Counted from the stretch's first letter, positions 22,753 to 34,971 are shown. The stretch is DNA of 64,000 nucleotides from Symbiodinium natans (GCA_905221605.1 CAJNDS010000017.1:82001-146000); one strand, 5' to 3'. The notes: a model not told the origin generated them from the letters alone. Numbers and translations: made by a program.

Positions 22753-24137
22753 AGTGCCGTCTTGGAAATTCCTCTGCGCCGCCTCTGAACTTGCCCAAGC
22801 ATGTCCAAATCTCCATTCCTCTACATGGAAAACATGCTTCTGCCATCAGCCCCAGCAACTATCTAGCACATGCTTCTGGTAGCCATCGGCTTCGGCATGG
22901 AAACATGTGTGACAGCAACACGACGGAAGGAGCCATTCGTTCGCTCAATGACCTGATCTCTGCCACAACTTTCTCGGCCCGCCATCTTGATTAGCTATGC
23001 ACACGGTGCCTCAGCTTCGTCGACCTGCCCAGGGATTGTTACTAACTCTTGCTCTGTCTGCCACTCTCATCTCCACTCTCATCTCTAGACCGTCTGCTGT
23101 GCAGCAGATCCGATGGCCTCGCTTTTTGTGCCAGGGACGCACCCTGCACAGTGTCACCGTTCAGTTTCAGTGGAGGCGAAGCATTCCATGAAACTGACTG
23201 CTGTTCTGCTGCCTCAAAGCCAAACCATGACCAAAAGTCCTGGTCTCATTCCAGTTTTCGAAAAGCAAACATACAGACATGCTCTGAAACTCTTGAGAAA
23301 GTGTGCCTGAGGCTGAGGCGCCTGCATCATCACGTCGATGCACGGACGATATGCGCTCCTGGAGCTCAACACAGTGATTACGCAGCGACAATTCTCAGCT
23401 GTCCAAAGTTCCAACATGTTTTCCACTCCGTTCGGCAGGCTGAGCCGCCTCGCTGGCTCTGCCGTCAACGGCACGGTGAGCCCTCGAAGTGGGACACAGC
23501 TATCACAGCGCGTTGGCTGAGTCGACATGAACCGAAGACGACTGAGATCAGTGTCAGCTTTGAGCGAAGCACTGACCTCGAAAGTAAAAAGGGAGTCCCC
23601 CGGTGTCAAGGGCATCCCTTCTACGTTAACGCACCTCTGGAACGCCGCAGGATATGGTCACATATGCCGTTATTGCGAAGTTCACACCAACCGAAGTTGC
23701 TACTGAAGCGTTGCAAAGACTGCGGCCTTCATGTCGCAACGCGTTTCCTTTGAACGGCTGCTCTCATGAGGCACTGGGCTTTCAGTGGTTCAGGGCGAAG
23801 GTCCATCCCAAATATACTCCTCACAAGCATTGGCCGGTATCGGCGAATAAGTGTTCGCTTACAGCTCGGGGGTCCTCGGTGCTTCCCAGGGAGTTCCTTC
23901 GCGGAATCTCCTTGAGAAAAAAACACTATGCATTTTAAAGCGAAGGAACTCACCAGAAACAATTTCTGACCATCTCTGACCGCTATGAGACTTCCGAGCG
24001 CGCCTCCTCCAATCGCGCGGGCGTAGGCAGTGGGTCCGAAGTCTCCGTGACTGGTTCCGGCTGAGACATGCCGTGGAGGATGCAAAGGAAATCCTCAGTG
24101 CAATCTCAGTGCTACGATGTGAGCCTTTCATACTCAC

Positions 24138-24233
24138 GTCAGCATGCTCTTCTCCATCTTCCCGTATCTGCTCGGCCGGGAGTTTGAGGCGCTGACATTG
24201 TGCGAGAGTCCACCGGGTATCTCCCAACCAAGC
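24138..24233 (-). CDS. Isolated candidate exon, unknown protein
   Basis: A 96-base block, 32 codons in phase 0 at both ends, with an acceptor CTGGAG|G and a textbook donor GAC|GTGAGTATG. It reads AWLGDTRWTLAQCQRL, then KLPAEQIREDGEEHAD. Composition looks protein-like (amphipathic helix, acidic end). No partner exon was firmly joined; frames at 24,400-24,830 on the same strand may belong to the same gene. Family not recognised. Confidence 0.35.
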
Positions 24234-24246
24234 CTCCAGGTGGACT

Positions 24247-24302
24247 AAAGGCAGGACTCAAAAGGACTCAGAAGGACTCAGAAGGACTCAGAAGGACTCA
24301 TG
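24247..24302 (+). repeat. 12-bp repeat AGAAGGACTCAG
   Basis: Five units of AAGGACTC(A)(G/A)(A) in a row. Confidence 0.85.
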
Positions 24303-24861
24303 GCCCCCTCCACACATGCGGCTGCATGGAGACATCTAGTGAGATCGAATCGCGCTAGCTTATCCTCGGAACGTCGCTGAACTATTAAATGTCACTAAAT
24401 CACAAAAACGGGTCCAAGCACCGAGCTCCTTCAACATGTCCTGCAGCCACACAAGCAGTTTTGGTACTTTCTGCGTTTCTGGATGTCTCGGAAACATTGT
24501 GCCTTGCCTGTTGATACACGAGTTGTTGCATTCTGACCAGCTGACCAGCTGCGCTCCTCCGGATCTTCCAGGCGCCCTCGAAGCTTCGCCTGGTTGTTTT
24601 GGTCATGCCATCTCGGGACAGGATGGGTGAGGCCTCGAAGGACATCGTGACAACAATAATGATGCTGACCTAGCCCCCAAAAAGTGTCAGCACACAGGTG
24701 TCTGCAGAGCATGTGCGCCCGTATGTTATCTGAAAAAAAATCTTTGCAGTTTTTAGCCACTTTACGCCATGAAATCTGCCAGCTTGGGATCGCGCGATAT
24801 GGAAAGATACCCTGGAAGCAGATCTTGTGCACACTCCCTGCATGCCTCTCGCAGGATGGCT

Positions 24862-24990
24862 CTGCCCATAAACGCCGCCTGTGAACTCCGCCCGCAAGCT
24901 TCGTCCATAAACGCCGCCCGTAAACTCCGCCCGTAAGCCCGCCCGTGGACTCCGCCCAGAATCACCGCCTGTAAACCCGCCCTTAAAGTT
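24862..24990 (+). repeat. Short GC-rich repeat (AACGCCGCCCGTAAACTCCGCCC)
   Basis: Alternating CCGCCCGTAAACTCC and AAGCCCGCCCGTGG blocks, seven or eight in all, imperfect. DNA from 24,991 to 25,380 shows no gene. Confidence 0.7.
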
Positions 24991-25380
24991 GCCCGTCAAG
25001 CTTCGCAACGTCGCTCCAACGGAACTTCAGCTGCAACACCGTGCGGCCACAGCGCCTGTAATTCAGGAACTGAATTAAAAGGCAGTCCTCTCTTGAGATT
25101 TTAGGGCTCCAGTTCGGGCGCCTTCAAGGGCAGCTCTCAAAGTTGAAACAAGGCCACCTGCTGCCAGCATTTGCTGCCCTAGAGGACGCAGCGAAAAGCA
25201 ACACCCCCCAAGTCTGTCTTGCAGAATCAAGACCGTTCTTCAGAGGCTGCCCTGCCCCCTACAAGTAAGGATTTCTTTTGCAGCTCGGAGGCTGCATATC
25301 ACGCAATCAATGTTGATATGAACAAGGCCAGTCTGAACATCTCATCTGGGACACCAATCAAATGATCCCTGCAGAAAAAG

Positions 25381-25616
25381 CCACACACACACACACACAC
25401 GCGCACATACACACGCGCGCACGCACGCACGCATGCACGCACGGACGCACGGACGCACGGACGCACGGATGCACGGATGCACGGACGCACGGACGCACGG
25501 ACGCACGGATGCACGGACGCACGGACGCACGGACGCACGGACGCACGGACGCACGCACGCACGCACGCACGCAAGGACGCGCGGACGCACAGACGCACGG
25601 ACGGACGGACGGACGG
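25381..25616 (+). repeat. CA/CGCA/(GGACGCAC)n array
   Basis: A CA dinucleotide run passes into GCAC tetramers, then into an 8-bp GGACGCAC unit (about 18 copies with GGATGCAC variants), and ends as GGAC tetramers. Frames such as THGRTDAR and RASVRPCV on either strand are repeat products. Confidence 0.92.
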
Positions 25617-25949
25617 AGCGGGCGGGGAGAAATCCCTTGCAGAGAGGCCTCTTGGTCTCTGGTTGTGACTTGGCTCCCCTCTTGGTGCCCGACCGGACGC
25701 CGCTCTCGCCCGCCAGGCTGAGCCTTCCGAGATTCCAGGCAAAAAAGGAGAGAGGGAGAGAGAGGGAGAGAGAGGGCGAGAGATCCCAAAAGCATTTTAG
25801 AGCCGTGCTTAAGACCTCACTACTGTAAGAAATTGCTAGTATCATCCATCACTACATCCAACACGACATCTATGACGACATCCATCCACGACGACATCCA
25901 TCCTTGCGTCAACGACGACAACGAAGACGTTTCACGATGGTTCACGAAA

Positions 25950-26486
25950 ACCATTTTCGACAACGCGAAAACACGCAGAGGGTTGTCGTTCGCGTGATCG
26001 CGATGCGCCGCGCACACACATTCGACAACGCCAAAACACGCAGACCCTCTGCGTGGATGCGGCGTGTCGTGATCGCACGAACGACAACCCTCTGCGTGTT
26101 GGGGCGTTGTCGAAACGCAAAAGCGACGATCCTCTGCGTGCACGCGGCGTGTCGTGATCGCACGAACGACAATCCTCCTCGCTTTGCGTTTCGACAACGC
26201 CCAAACACGAAGCGGGTCATCGTTCGTGCAAACACAACACGCCGCGCCCATGCAGAGGGTCCTCGTTTTTGCGTTTTGACAACGCCCAAACACGCAGAGG
26301 GTTGTCGTTCGCGCGATCACGACACGCCGCGCCCACGCAGAGGGTCCTCGATTTTGCTTTTCGACAACGCCCAAACATGCAGAGGGTTGTCGTTCGTGCG
26401 ATCACGACACGCCGCATCCACGCAGAGGATCATCGTTTTTGCATTTCGACAACGCCCAAACACGCAGAGGGTCTTCGTTTTGGCAC
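25950..26486. repeat. 85-bp minisatellite containing inverted units
   Basis: The unit is TTTCGACAACGCCCAAACACGCAGAGGGT, CGTTCGTGCGATCACGACACGCC, GCGCCCACGCAGAGGGTCCTCG, TTTTTGC. Clean head-to-tail spacing (85-86 bases) is seen from about 26,195 to 26,480. Units at 26,045-26,195 are in the reverse orientation, and a partial forward unit begins near 25,955. The frames spanning it are repeat products. Confidence 0.9.
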
Positions 26487-29400
26487 TTTTCTTGATGAAG
26501 CGCCGCGGCTCCCGCCAACCCTACCCCGTGCTTTAAAACATTTTAGTTTTAAGAGGAAAACCCATCAAAACCCATCACGCCACGAAATCCATCAAATCCA
26601 TCACACCATCCATCACGTCATCCATATAACGGCACTCTTGACCGACAACCGACAACCACCTCCGCTGAAAAAACCCTCCGCCATGCTTTCGGGAACTAGA
26701 AGCAAAAGCCACAGGAGAGCTACAGCAACAAAGTGGGGCCGTTCTTCTCTTCGAACAGTTGGGAGATCTAACCTCCTTGCCTGCAAAGATCTGCAACGTA
26801 TAGGACATTTCTCTCTTTCCTGCCTGGGAGCGCACACGTCGCAGCCTGAGCAAAGCGGCGTCAAGGCATCTCTGCGGTGATGATCGTATGAGTCTCAGCG
26901 CTGTGCGAGCTGATGCTGACGCACTTCTCACCTCGGCACTCCCAAAGGTAAGCTAGGTCTGCTGGTCTGCTCTCCATGCCATCCTCCATCCGACCTTCTC
27001 AGATCCGAAGTCTAAGTAGTTTTTTTTCCGAGCGTTCGAGCAAAATGCCTTCAAACGTCCTTGAGGCCCTCTCTCGGCCCGAAACACTCTCTAGACTCTG
27101 TAGGGATCCCGAGGTCCCTGTTGTCGCATGCCTACGAGTCCTATGCAGAAATTCGGCTGCACGATGCTTCGCAACCCTAGTCATGTCCAGCATCCTGCAG
27201 CAACCGTTGCAACACCGATGCCATTAACTTTGCTTCTGCGCCGCTCAACACTTAGCAGACTTAGCAGACTCAGCGTTTCAACGACTTAGCACAAGATAGC
27301 CTAAGATGGCACAACTGCTCAATTCCACGCCCAGCGTCCCATGGACAGCTTGTCAAAAGCCCGAAAGCACGCTCGGTCAGCCACGTGGTCCTGCCGAGCT
27401 CTGCTCGTGAGCCCTAGCGAGCCCTAGTCAGCCGACTGCAAAGTAGAACACCGTGTGGCCTGCCACGGACCATGCGTCCACTTCCGAGCACCCTCCTGCG
27501 CTACACTCCGTTCAGAACTCAGAATCCCGCCACGTAGCAATCTATAGAATCTATCAACCGTCATCAGATTTCAGCCATCGCCTGGGTTTGCAGAAGCAGG
27601 ATCGTTGCCAAAGCTTCGCTCCACCCAAGAACGCCAGAGCCGTCGCAGTTAGCGGCAGGGAGCACCTGACGCAGCACGCCTTATGCCCACATGTCTCTTG
27701 GCCCACAAATACCCTCGAGCTTCCGGCACAAAGCAACGCCTCGGTCAAATTCAGCTCAAGACTGCGCAAGATGATACAAAATAATTGAAAATAATGCTGG
27801 AGTGTACTATGATGTACTGTGCTCCAAAGGCTGATGTCTGACCTTCATCAGTTGCAGCACCAGCTGGTGGCTCGGAAGAAGGTTGCATGAACTGCCCATC
27901 CTGACGGGTTCAGGAATGATTGAATGAAAACGCCGCTTCTCCTGTCGCTTCGTTGTTGTGCTCTTGCAGGCCTTTGCACGGTGGATGATATGGACTGCTC
28001 TGTCAGGGGCCCTCGACATTGAACCTGGTATCAATCTGTATCAACGACCACTCTCTTCCAGCTTTGCCAAGGCAGCGACTGCAGAATACTAAAGCTGCTG
28101 AGTCAGCCTCCATGGCGCGAAACAAGGCCTGCAGCGAGTGGGTCTCTGAATCCTCCAGCGAGAGCAAGGGGGACCACTGGAAACACAGTGCACAGACTTC
28201 ACAGGTCTCTCTGCGTCCTCCAACTCCCGAGCGACTGCCTCTCTGACATCGTTACAGGAGTACGCATTGAAGACGCATACTTCATACGCACATTACATGC
28301 GCACGCACACGTTAAACATTTGACTCTCAGAGAGATCAGATCTACTTAGCTCAGCACTCAACAAGAACAAACACTCAACAAATTCATGGCTCTGAGTCAG
28401 AAAACATGTCAACACATGGCTCTTTCTCGCTCTCCCTCTATCTCAGGGCGCCCCACCAGGAAGAAAAGACGTCGGATCGACGGGACTTCCGCCAGAATGC
28501 TGAGATCGCCGATGAACCTCTCTTCCCCGATTCGGGCACGTGCTCATACGTGCTCGACGTGTTCGTTGTTCCCACGATTGGGAGTGGACCTGGGCATCAC
28601 CACGGCAGCTGCGTGGCCCATGTCCTCCTCCACTGCGGCCACCTGAACTTCGATTGAAGAACCCCTCCGCCTGCCCCAGCCCCGCACGGCTTTCTTCGCA
28701 TCCGCAAGCCCTTGAGTTCAGCCCGCGGCAAGCCAGGGATGTTTGCAAACTTGCGATGCCGTCCTCGGAAGGCTGGGCAGTGGCTGGAAGCTGCGCGCTA
28801 AGAAGCCTGGCGGCTTTGGGAACCTTTGAGCACTGCAGTGAGGCTTGAAGTGGAGAATCTCGTGGGGACTAATCTTTTTGTAATCTTTTCTTCTGTTGAA
28901 CCCGGGCCCGAACACCAAACAGTTTTCCCTTCCTCCCTCCTCTGAAAAATGTCTTCCCGGCAAGCTTTCACCAAGTTCCTGTTGTCTCCCAAGGCGCCAG
29001 ACCACGACAGAACTCAGACAAGCAGAGCTCTTCAAAGCACAGACAGACGACGAGAGCTCTTCAGGGAAGAGATGGGAAGAGGGCTCACCTCTGCACTGCC
29101 TGCTGCCCTCGGTAGTTTCATTACCCACCACTATGCGAAGTCTGATATTTAATGCTGCGTCCCTGAATAAAGGTCAGAAGGCCTGGAGCCGTTGAACCCT
29201 AGGAGGCCTGACGGGTTCAAGCCTGAAACTTCCATCTTCAGAATCCCCCAAGTTTTGTTGGAACTGGGCTTTTTACACATACAAAGCGCCTTTCAAGTTG
29301 GAATTTGCACAATTCCGAGAAGCAAAGGGAAGGGGGGAAGAGGGGGGGGGGGGGGGTTCCAAAGAGACCTTCCAAACAAACCGGAACAGCTGCCCTCCGG

Positions 29401-30200
29401 AGGTTGGAGAGAGTCGTGAAAAGGAGAAGATGGGGGAGCCTGGAGCCCTTCACCAGAAGCTTCGAAGCTTCAGAGCCTCAGGTTCAGGCCCCTCAGCCCG
29501 AAAAGCTGCAGGACTTGAGGCCTGAAGAGCCCCCGGAAGTCATCTTTCAAGGGAGGAGGTTGAGAGCTTCTCAACCCCTCAACCCCCCAATTTCCCAACC
29601 TCCCCACCCCCAACCACTTCATGTTGTTTAGAGTGTTCAAAAGAAAATAATTGGGGGCGAGGGGCGGGAGCCTTCAGAGACTGAACCGAGCACATTATAA
29701 CTTGATTCATGCCTACTCCTGACGGCGGTGCAAAACTACGAAAACTCCATCGACATAGCAAAAGAAGACCTCGTCTGAACGCATCGTTTTCGGCTCATTG
29801 TTTGGAGTTTGGGGCGCACGCCGAAAGACCGATTCTGCGAAGGAGGTGGAACTGCTCCGGATCGCTTGCAGCTTCATGCAAGAAAGCAGGCCGAAGCAGG
29901 AATAGTCAGGGGCATGGTTTTCTGAGAGCTCCGGCATCGTGAGCTGGCCGATATATACCTTTAGAGGTTTGCAAGCCCGGTGTGCAGCCTTTGTTCTTTG
30001 CAGTTTCAGGCCTCTAGTGGGGCCACTGCAGGCTACCAAGGCCCAAATAGATAAGGAGATGAATTCAACCTTTCTGCTTTTCTGCTGAAGATGTTGTTGA
30101 TGATGTGCTGGGCTTGGCGAAGGGAGTAAAGGGACTGCCTACAGCATGCCGATGTCCGGTCGAACCCCGGCCAGGCCCTGCGTCTTCCCTGAGGCGAGCT
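26487..30200. other. No confident gene; one + strand exon-like stretch
   Basis: At 28,460-28,657 (+) an open stretch reads RRDFRQNAEIADEPLFPDSG, then TCSYVLDVFVVPTIGSGPG, HHHGSCVAHVLLHCGHLNFD, then stop. It looks protein-like, but family and splice partners are unknown. Short repeats at 27,258-27,280 (TTAGCAGAC) and a G run at 29,341-29,356 are present. Other frames show nothing firm. Confidence 0.3.
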
Positions 30201-30360
30201 CGGCCGATCTTCAGGCAGCAGCTGCAGAAGTTTCTGCAACCTCACAAAGTTTCGAAAATGCCTTATTGCCTTGCCCAACAGACACGCGGCTCAGGATGCG
30301 ACAGATCCTGCGCGAAGCCAGAGAGCGTCACTCCATCTACTACAATTGGCTCCTGGAAAC
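30140..30360. other. Possible 3' kinase exons, competing open frame on + strand
   Basis: On the minus strand, KAIRHFRNFVRLQKLLQ resembles the helix after CDPK kinase domains, and ICRILSRVSVGQGNK just before it resembles the helix I region. On the + strand the same bases read PCPTDTRLRMRQILREARER and HSIYYNWLLE, which also looks protein-like. Only one is likely real; the minus reading is favoured because it continues the kinase. Confidence 0.3.
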
Positions 30361-30689
30361 TCCGTCAACGACTTTCAGATCTAAAGTTCTAAAGCTTGAC
30401 AGGAGGAATATAGAGGAATCTATGGAAAAATATGGAATCTATGGAATCGAGACAGAGTCTGGCGGCCTCGGGCACTGCGGAGCCCCGTTGCTTCAGCCGC
30501 GAGGCCTCCCGAAAGGTAAGGGACTGAGAAAAAGAATCAGGATGAGAAGGGAGAACTGAGAAGGGAGGGGGACGGAGTGACTGCACTGGAAAGCTCAGAT
30601 CTCCCGTGCCGCCTTGGTGATGCCCGAGGTTCTGCACGGCAAGAGCCTTGCTGTGGGCCGCAATACGCAGCAATCATGTCACAGACGGC

Positions 30690-33622
30690 TTCGTGCAACC
30701 TCCCCGTGAGCATCGCATGGAGGCAAACGCCCAGGGACCTGACAAAGAAGAGAGAGGAGAAAAGGACAAACAACAGGAGTTGGATGGGAAAAAGCTGCTG
30801 GCAAAGACTGCTGGGCAGGAACGATTTGGGGACCCTGAGGTCTGCACCACATGTCGGCCCGGTCGGCCAGGTGGGCCACCACCTCACCTCAGCTCTGCTT
30901 ACTCGCGTTTACGTCTTGGCCGTTTCGCGACAATTTTCTGGGTGGGTGAAGGGGGGTAGCGAGCCATCTCTCATGAAGCAAGAAAAACACACATCTCTCT
31001 CAGCTGCGGAGCCTACTTGGTGTAAACAGCCAAAGGCACTGTCATCCATCACCTCGGGCGCCTTAGCTGCGAGTTGAAACCTGAGAGTCCTGAGAGGCTG
31101 TGCCATGCTTTACGGCTGGCTGTCAAAGTAATTTCCAATGCCAAGGTTCGATGAAGTGGCTGGTGCCAACACCCCCGGGAATGGTCAGCTCATGAACCTC
31201 AGGGCAGAGCGGGCAGGAAAACATAGGAGGACGTTGCCGGACATCTCGCTCCAATTCGGGCACCGGAAATCTCAGATTTGAATCAAAACATGGAAACGGG
31301 ATGACGCTGCTGATCACTACATGAAAACAGTGCATACTTCTTCGACTCTCTGAAATCAATCAACCCATGCTGGTGTAACTTCACATGGGAGTGGGTTGGA
31401 TTTCGAGTTTAGGAGGTTAGGAGGGTGGGGCGGATCAGCATCCCAGCTCGAGTGCCCTGTGTGTACCTTGCTGGCTATCACCAGAGGAAGCTTTGTTGCC
31501 ACCGGGACCAGCAGGAGGAGCCATCTGATAGTGGTGGGTCTGAGACACGCCCTGCACACCACTACACACCAGAGGGTGGCCTCCAAAGGGCATGCTGAGG
31601 CAAAAGCTTTTAGAGATGACAAGTCGCTCGCAAAAAAAACAATAGAAACAAAAAAACACACACTGAAAAGAGAATAGACCTAATTGACCTCTGCAACACA
31701 CAAGCTCTCCGCGTCATACGCCCATGTCCAGGTGCCCGGGCCATCCTTGCGTCCCCACCGTAAGAGACCTGTAACGGCCAGGCATGGCCGAAGTCCTTAC
31801 GGCTGCCAAGAGAGTTACCCAAAGGGTGCACAAGTGTATTGGCGGGTGAATGCGCCAGACAAATCCCCCGCAGATCCCCCAGATGATCCGAGCTTCCACC
31901 AACTTCAGCTGCGCCTGGCGATGCTTGGCTTTTGAGGTGCACAAAGCGAGGCGAAGCTGTTGCCTTGTTCTTGTCGGTGCTCGAGAAGATGAAATGGTCC
32001 AGCTTGACATCTCGGTGGATCACCTGGGCTTTCTCGCCATGACGGGCGGACGGACAATGAAACAGGGTTCAACTGCAAAACCCAGGTTGCCCACACCGTG
32101 GCCGTGCAAGTGCAAGATGGCCGAAAGCATTTGCCAAAAGAGTCGTCCCACCTGGCGCTTTAACAGGGAGTGACCGGCCATCGGGACTGGACCACACCCA
32201 ATCTTCTAAGGGCGCTTCCAGCCTCGTGCTCGGGCAAGGCCGTGCGACCTCCACAAAGGCGAGCGAGCGACATAAAGGAGAGTTGCTTGTTGGGGTCGTC
32301 TGTGTGTATTGAATGTTGAATGTATTGCTTGCAGTCCTTCCATGGATGCCACGAGCTCTTCATTGGCCTCGGCTCTGACATGGCGACACAAAGCAACGTG
32401 AGCCCCCAATCGTCTAAGAATGTTGTGCATTGCAGCAAAGGCCGCGGGTCCCCGCGGCGCCTGGGGAGCTCTCGGCGCTTGCGCTTGTGCCCAGGACTGC
32501 ACTGCCAGAGCTCGCGGACCTTCGGGCTTCACAGCTTCGAGGGGAGGCTCAAGGGTATGCGTATCCAAGGGTGTGCCGGGCACACCAGTGCCCAAGGCTC
32601 TGGCTTCGACCGTTGGGCAGCAGCAGCTCCGACAGGCTCCCGCCTCGCACAGCTGTGGTGGTTCATACATCTCCAGCGTCCCGCCATCTTATTCGGTCAG
32701 CTTTTGAGAGTTTGAGAGCAAACTTGACACAACAATGGCATCATTTAAGCCTTGCAACAGCTCCATCACAAGGTACAGGTCATCCTGGCCCCACGCATGC
32801 CGTGCATTGCTGCGCATCATGACAACATCCATTAGAATCTCTTTTACTAGAGACAAGCAAGGTGACCGCGCCTGGCACTCAAACACCTCATGGAGCTTCG
32901 CCACGTTTGGATGGTCCAGGCCTGGTCACACAAGCACACATCAACGTACAAGCGCAATGAGGAGAAGCCTCTCTCTTCTTCAAAAAAGCCTCTCAAAAGA
33001 GAGTATCAGGCAAGGGGATGGGAGAAGCCTTAGCGGAGAGAGGAGATGTCCCTGCTGGGGAGATGCGAGGAGCCCCATGCGAGGCCTCAAGCGCGTGGTA
33101 CAGGAGCACTTTACAAGGAAAAGCTCTCGGAGTTTCTATTCTTTTCTTGGTGCTTGGAAGTACCGGTTTTCTCTCGTTCACCGGGCCAGCCTTCTCTGTT
33201 CTGCCACTTCCTGCTGCCCCAGATTCAAGGCTCGGGCGCAGAAGGACTTCAACTTCCTGGGCCTTCGCAGATTGATCATATTGATCGAAGATTGCGGAGA
33301 TACATAGAACATTCACGCCGCTACACCACGACTGCCTCCTCCCTCCTCCGTCTGCTCGGCTCTCGAGAAGAATTCCGTTGAACCTGGCAGTGGGGATGGG
33401 GACAGCGGGGGGACGGGGGGGCGCATCCGTCTTCATGGCTCCTCGTCCGTGTCGGCAGCCGTGCTGCGACCGTGCGCCTCGGATGCTCTCTCTCTCTCTC
33501 TCGTTCTCTTCGTCTTCTTCTTCTGCGCACTTTAGTTAGGGTTTTGTTTTTTTTTCTCTCTCTCTCTCTCTCTCTCTCCCTCTCTCGCTCTCTCTCTCTC
33601 TCTCTCGCCCTCTCTCTCTGTT

Positions 33623-33662
<40 letters not shown>

Positions 33663-34553
33663 CCTGCACGCATGGCCCCCCCCCCCCAAGAGGAGAGCCG
33701 CGCCCAGTAGCCATTTTGGCTCAAGTCTGGAAGGGGAACCTGCCCCCCCGACTGGGCTTGAGTCAGCCGCGCCGCACGGTTCAAACCCACGAAGCCCGCG
33801 CCGGACCCTAGAAACCCTTCAGGGGGGGTAATTCCGGGGGCGCATGACCAGTCAGGCTTGGCTGGACTAGGGGGGCTGCTTCGTCCCTAATCGAACGGCG
33901 TGAGGCGGAAGGGGAGGCGCACTGCAACTTTTAAGGACGGACGTGGCCACTCTATTGCTTGCGCATGGTTTTCTAGTGAACTCTTCAGGACTTGCACTGC
34001 TAGGTTCCAAGTTCTACTTTCATGCTACCCCACCAATCAGCCCAAAAGTTGGAGAAACTCCCGCCATGGGGGAGAGGCCAACGACAAGATCGTGACGCAC
34101 TGACTCCAAGGGGGGCACTGCAAGACCATCGCCTTGGACCCCAACGTCAGGCAACAAGGACATGTGCTGCATCAGGGGAGTCGCTGCAAAAAGGGACACA
34201 GAGATCAAGCCCTATGACATCGCTGGGAGACTGCAAAGAGCGAGGGCGTGATCGTGCTTGTGGCAGGAAGATCGAGATTGCAACCAACGCGGGAGGAAGG
34301 GGTGGCGTTGGAGGGGGACTGGGAGGTGCAAGCCACAAACACATCCAGGTGACAATGTGAATAGGGGAACTGGAGCAGCAGAGGAGGAGAACATGGGAGA
34401 AGACAACAACAGAGACGCCATTGCTCGGGGCTTATCGACACTACATCAGCGATAAGGAGTACTGATGCGCGTGTTCTGAAGGGCACAACTTGATCTAATC
34501 TCCCTAGAAACTCAAATCCTGTAACACACCACCCCACTGCCACTCTGCAGGGT

Positions 34554-34593
<40 letters not shown>

Positions 34594-34971
34594 TAAGGTG
34601 CTAGTTCCCCTCAACGCTCCCCCCCTAGACAGGGGGTATGGTGGTAGTTTTTTGAAAGAAACGCTTCACAGCTGAAGACTGCTGCCTGACCCATGCTGAC
34701 GGCGCTCAAGAATCCATCGTGTCATCAAACGAGGTAAAGAAACACAACAAACGAGCGAGACTTCGTGGGATTCGTGGGACTGGAAATTGTCAAATTGTCA
34801 TCCGCGAATTCGGCACCTTCTTCTTGCGCTTCACAGCCCGCAGCACCCTGAAAAGGGCTTCCGGCTTCCGAGTTAGCATAAGGATGGCACGCAATGCAGG
34901 CATGCCCGCCTGGTTCGTCGATGTCGGGCCAACAGCACCTCCGAGAAGGAGCCGAAGCCAATGGGCCAAGC
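30690..34971 (-). CDS. CDPK/CaMK-like serine/threonine protein kinase, multi-exon
   Basis: Phosphorylates proteins, probably under Ca2+ control (family inference). Exons in order: 34,971-34,910 (G-loop IGFGSFSEVLLARHRR); 34,847-34,817 (RAVKRKKK, ATP-binding Lys); 33,256-33,238 (EVEVLL, helix C Glu); 32,921-32,872 (LDHPNVAKLHEVFECQ); 32,784-32,751 (DDLYLVMELLQ); from 32,643 (GGSLSELLLPN); about 32,165-32,095 (LFWQMLSAILHLHGHG); 32,023-31,964 (VIHRDVKLDHFIFSSTDKNK); 31,914-31,897 (AQLKLV); from 31,795 (DFGHAW); about 31,546-31,510 (THHYQMAP); 30,882-30,848 (ADRADMW); 30,738-about 30,693 (SLGVCLHAMLTGR). Most exactly placed joins keep frame. The HRD loop reads HRDVKLDH, with His where Asn is normal. 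The stretch between RAVK and EVEVLL, the APE Glu and the region after helix F are incomplete. A possible autoinhibitory helix (AIRHFRNFVRLQKLLQ) lies at 30,230-30,275. EF-hands and start codon not found. Confidence 0.82.
33489..33660. repeat. (CT)n microsatellite blocks inside kinase intron
   Basis: Three CT blocks (33,487-33,502, 33,557-33,605, 33,628-33,658) separated by T-rich spacers. The RERERE and SLSLSL frames are products. They lie between kinase exons at 34,817 and 33,256. Confidence 0.9.
33707..33725 (+). other. Relic of dinoflagellate spliced leader sequence
   Basis: GTAGCCATTTTGGCTCAAG matches the last 19 bases of the 22-base dinoflagellate spliced leader (DCCGTAGCC... form). The bases before it are CCCA where the leader has CC. 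The bases after it are TCTGGAAG, not a GT donor, so this is not an SL RNA gene. In dinoflagellates such relics mark cDNA copies of trans-spliced mRNA put back in the genome. It sits antisense inside a kinase intron. Chance occurrence of 19 given bases in 64 kb is negligible. Confidence 0.85.
33726..33860 (+). other. Possible body of the SL-tagged insertion
   Basis: Downstream of the leader, TGGCTCAAGTCTGG resembles a Pol III A box, and GGTTCAAACCC at 33,779-33,789 matches a B box about 60 bases on. No tRNA cloverleaf could be drawn. A short element combining leader and tRNA-like promoter parts, or a retroposed mRNA start, would both fit. Coding potential is not evident. Confidence 0.3.
34556..34592. 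repeat. (CT)n microsatellite in kinase intron
   Basis: CT dinucleotides of about 32 bases between the kinase exons at 34,817 and 33,256. Confidence 0.88.

Noticed and set aside
25381..26486. CRISPR array
   Set aside because: Repeats are contiguous or 85 bases head to tail with no unique spacers, in a nuclear eukaryotic context.
33700..33800. SL RNA gene
   Set aside because: The leader is not followed by a GT donor, its first bases differ (CCCAG for CCG), and no Sm-like site or hairpin was seen downstream.
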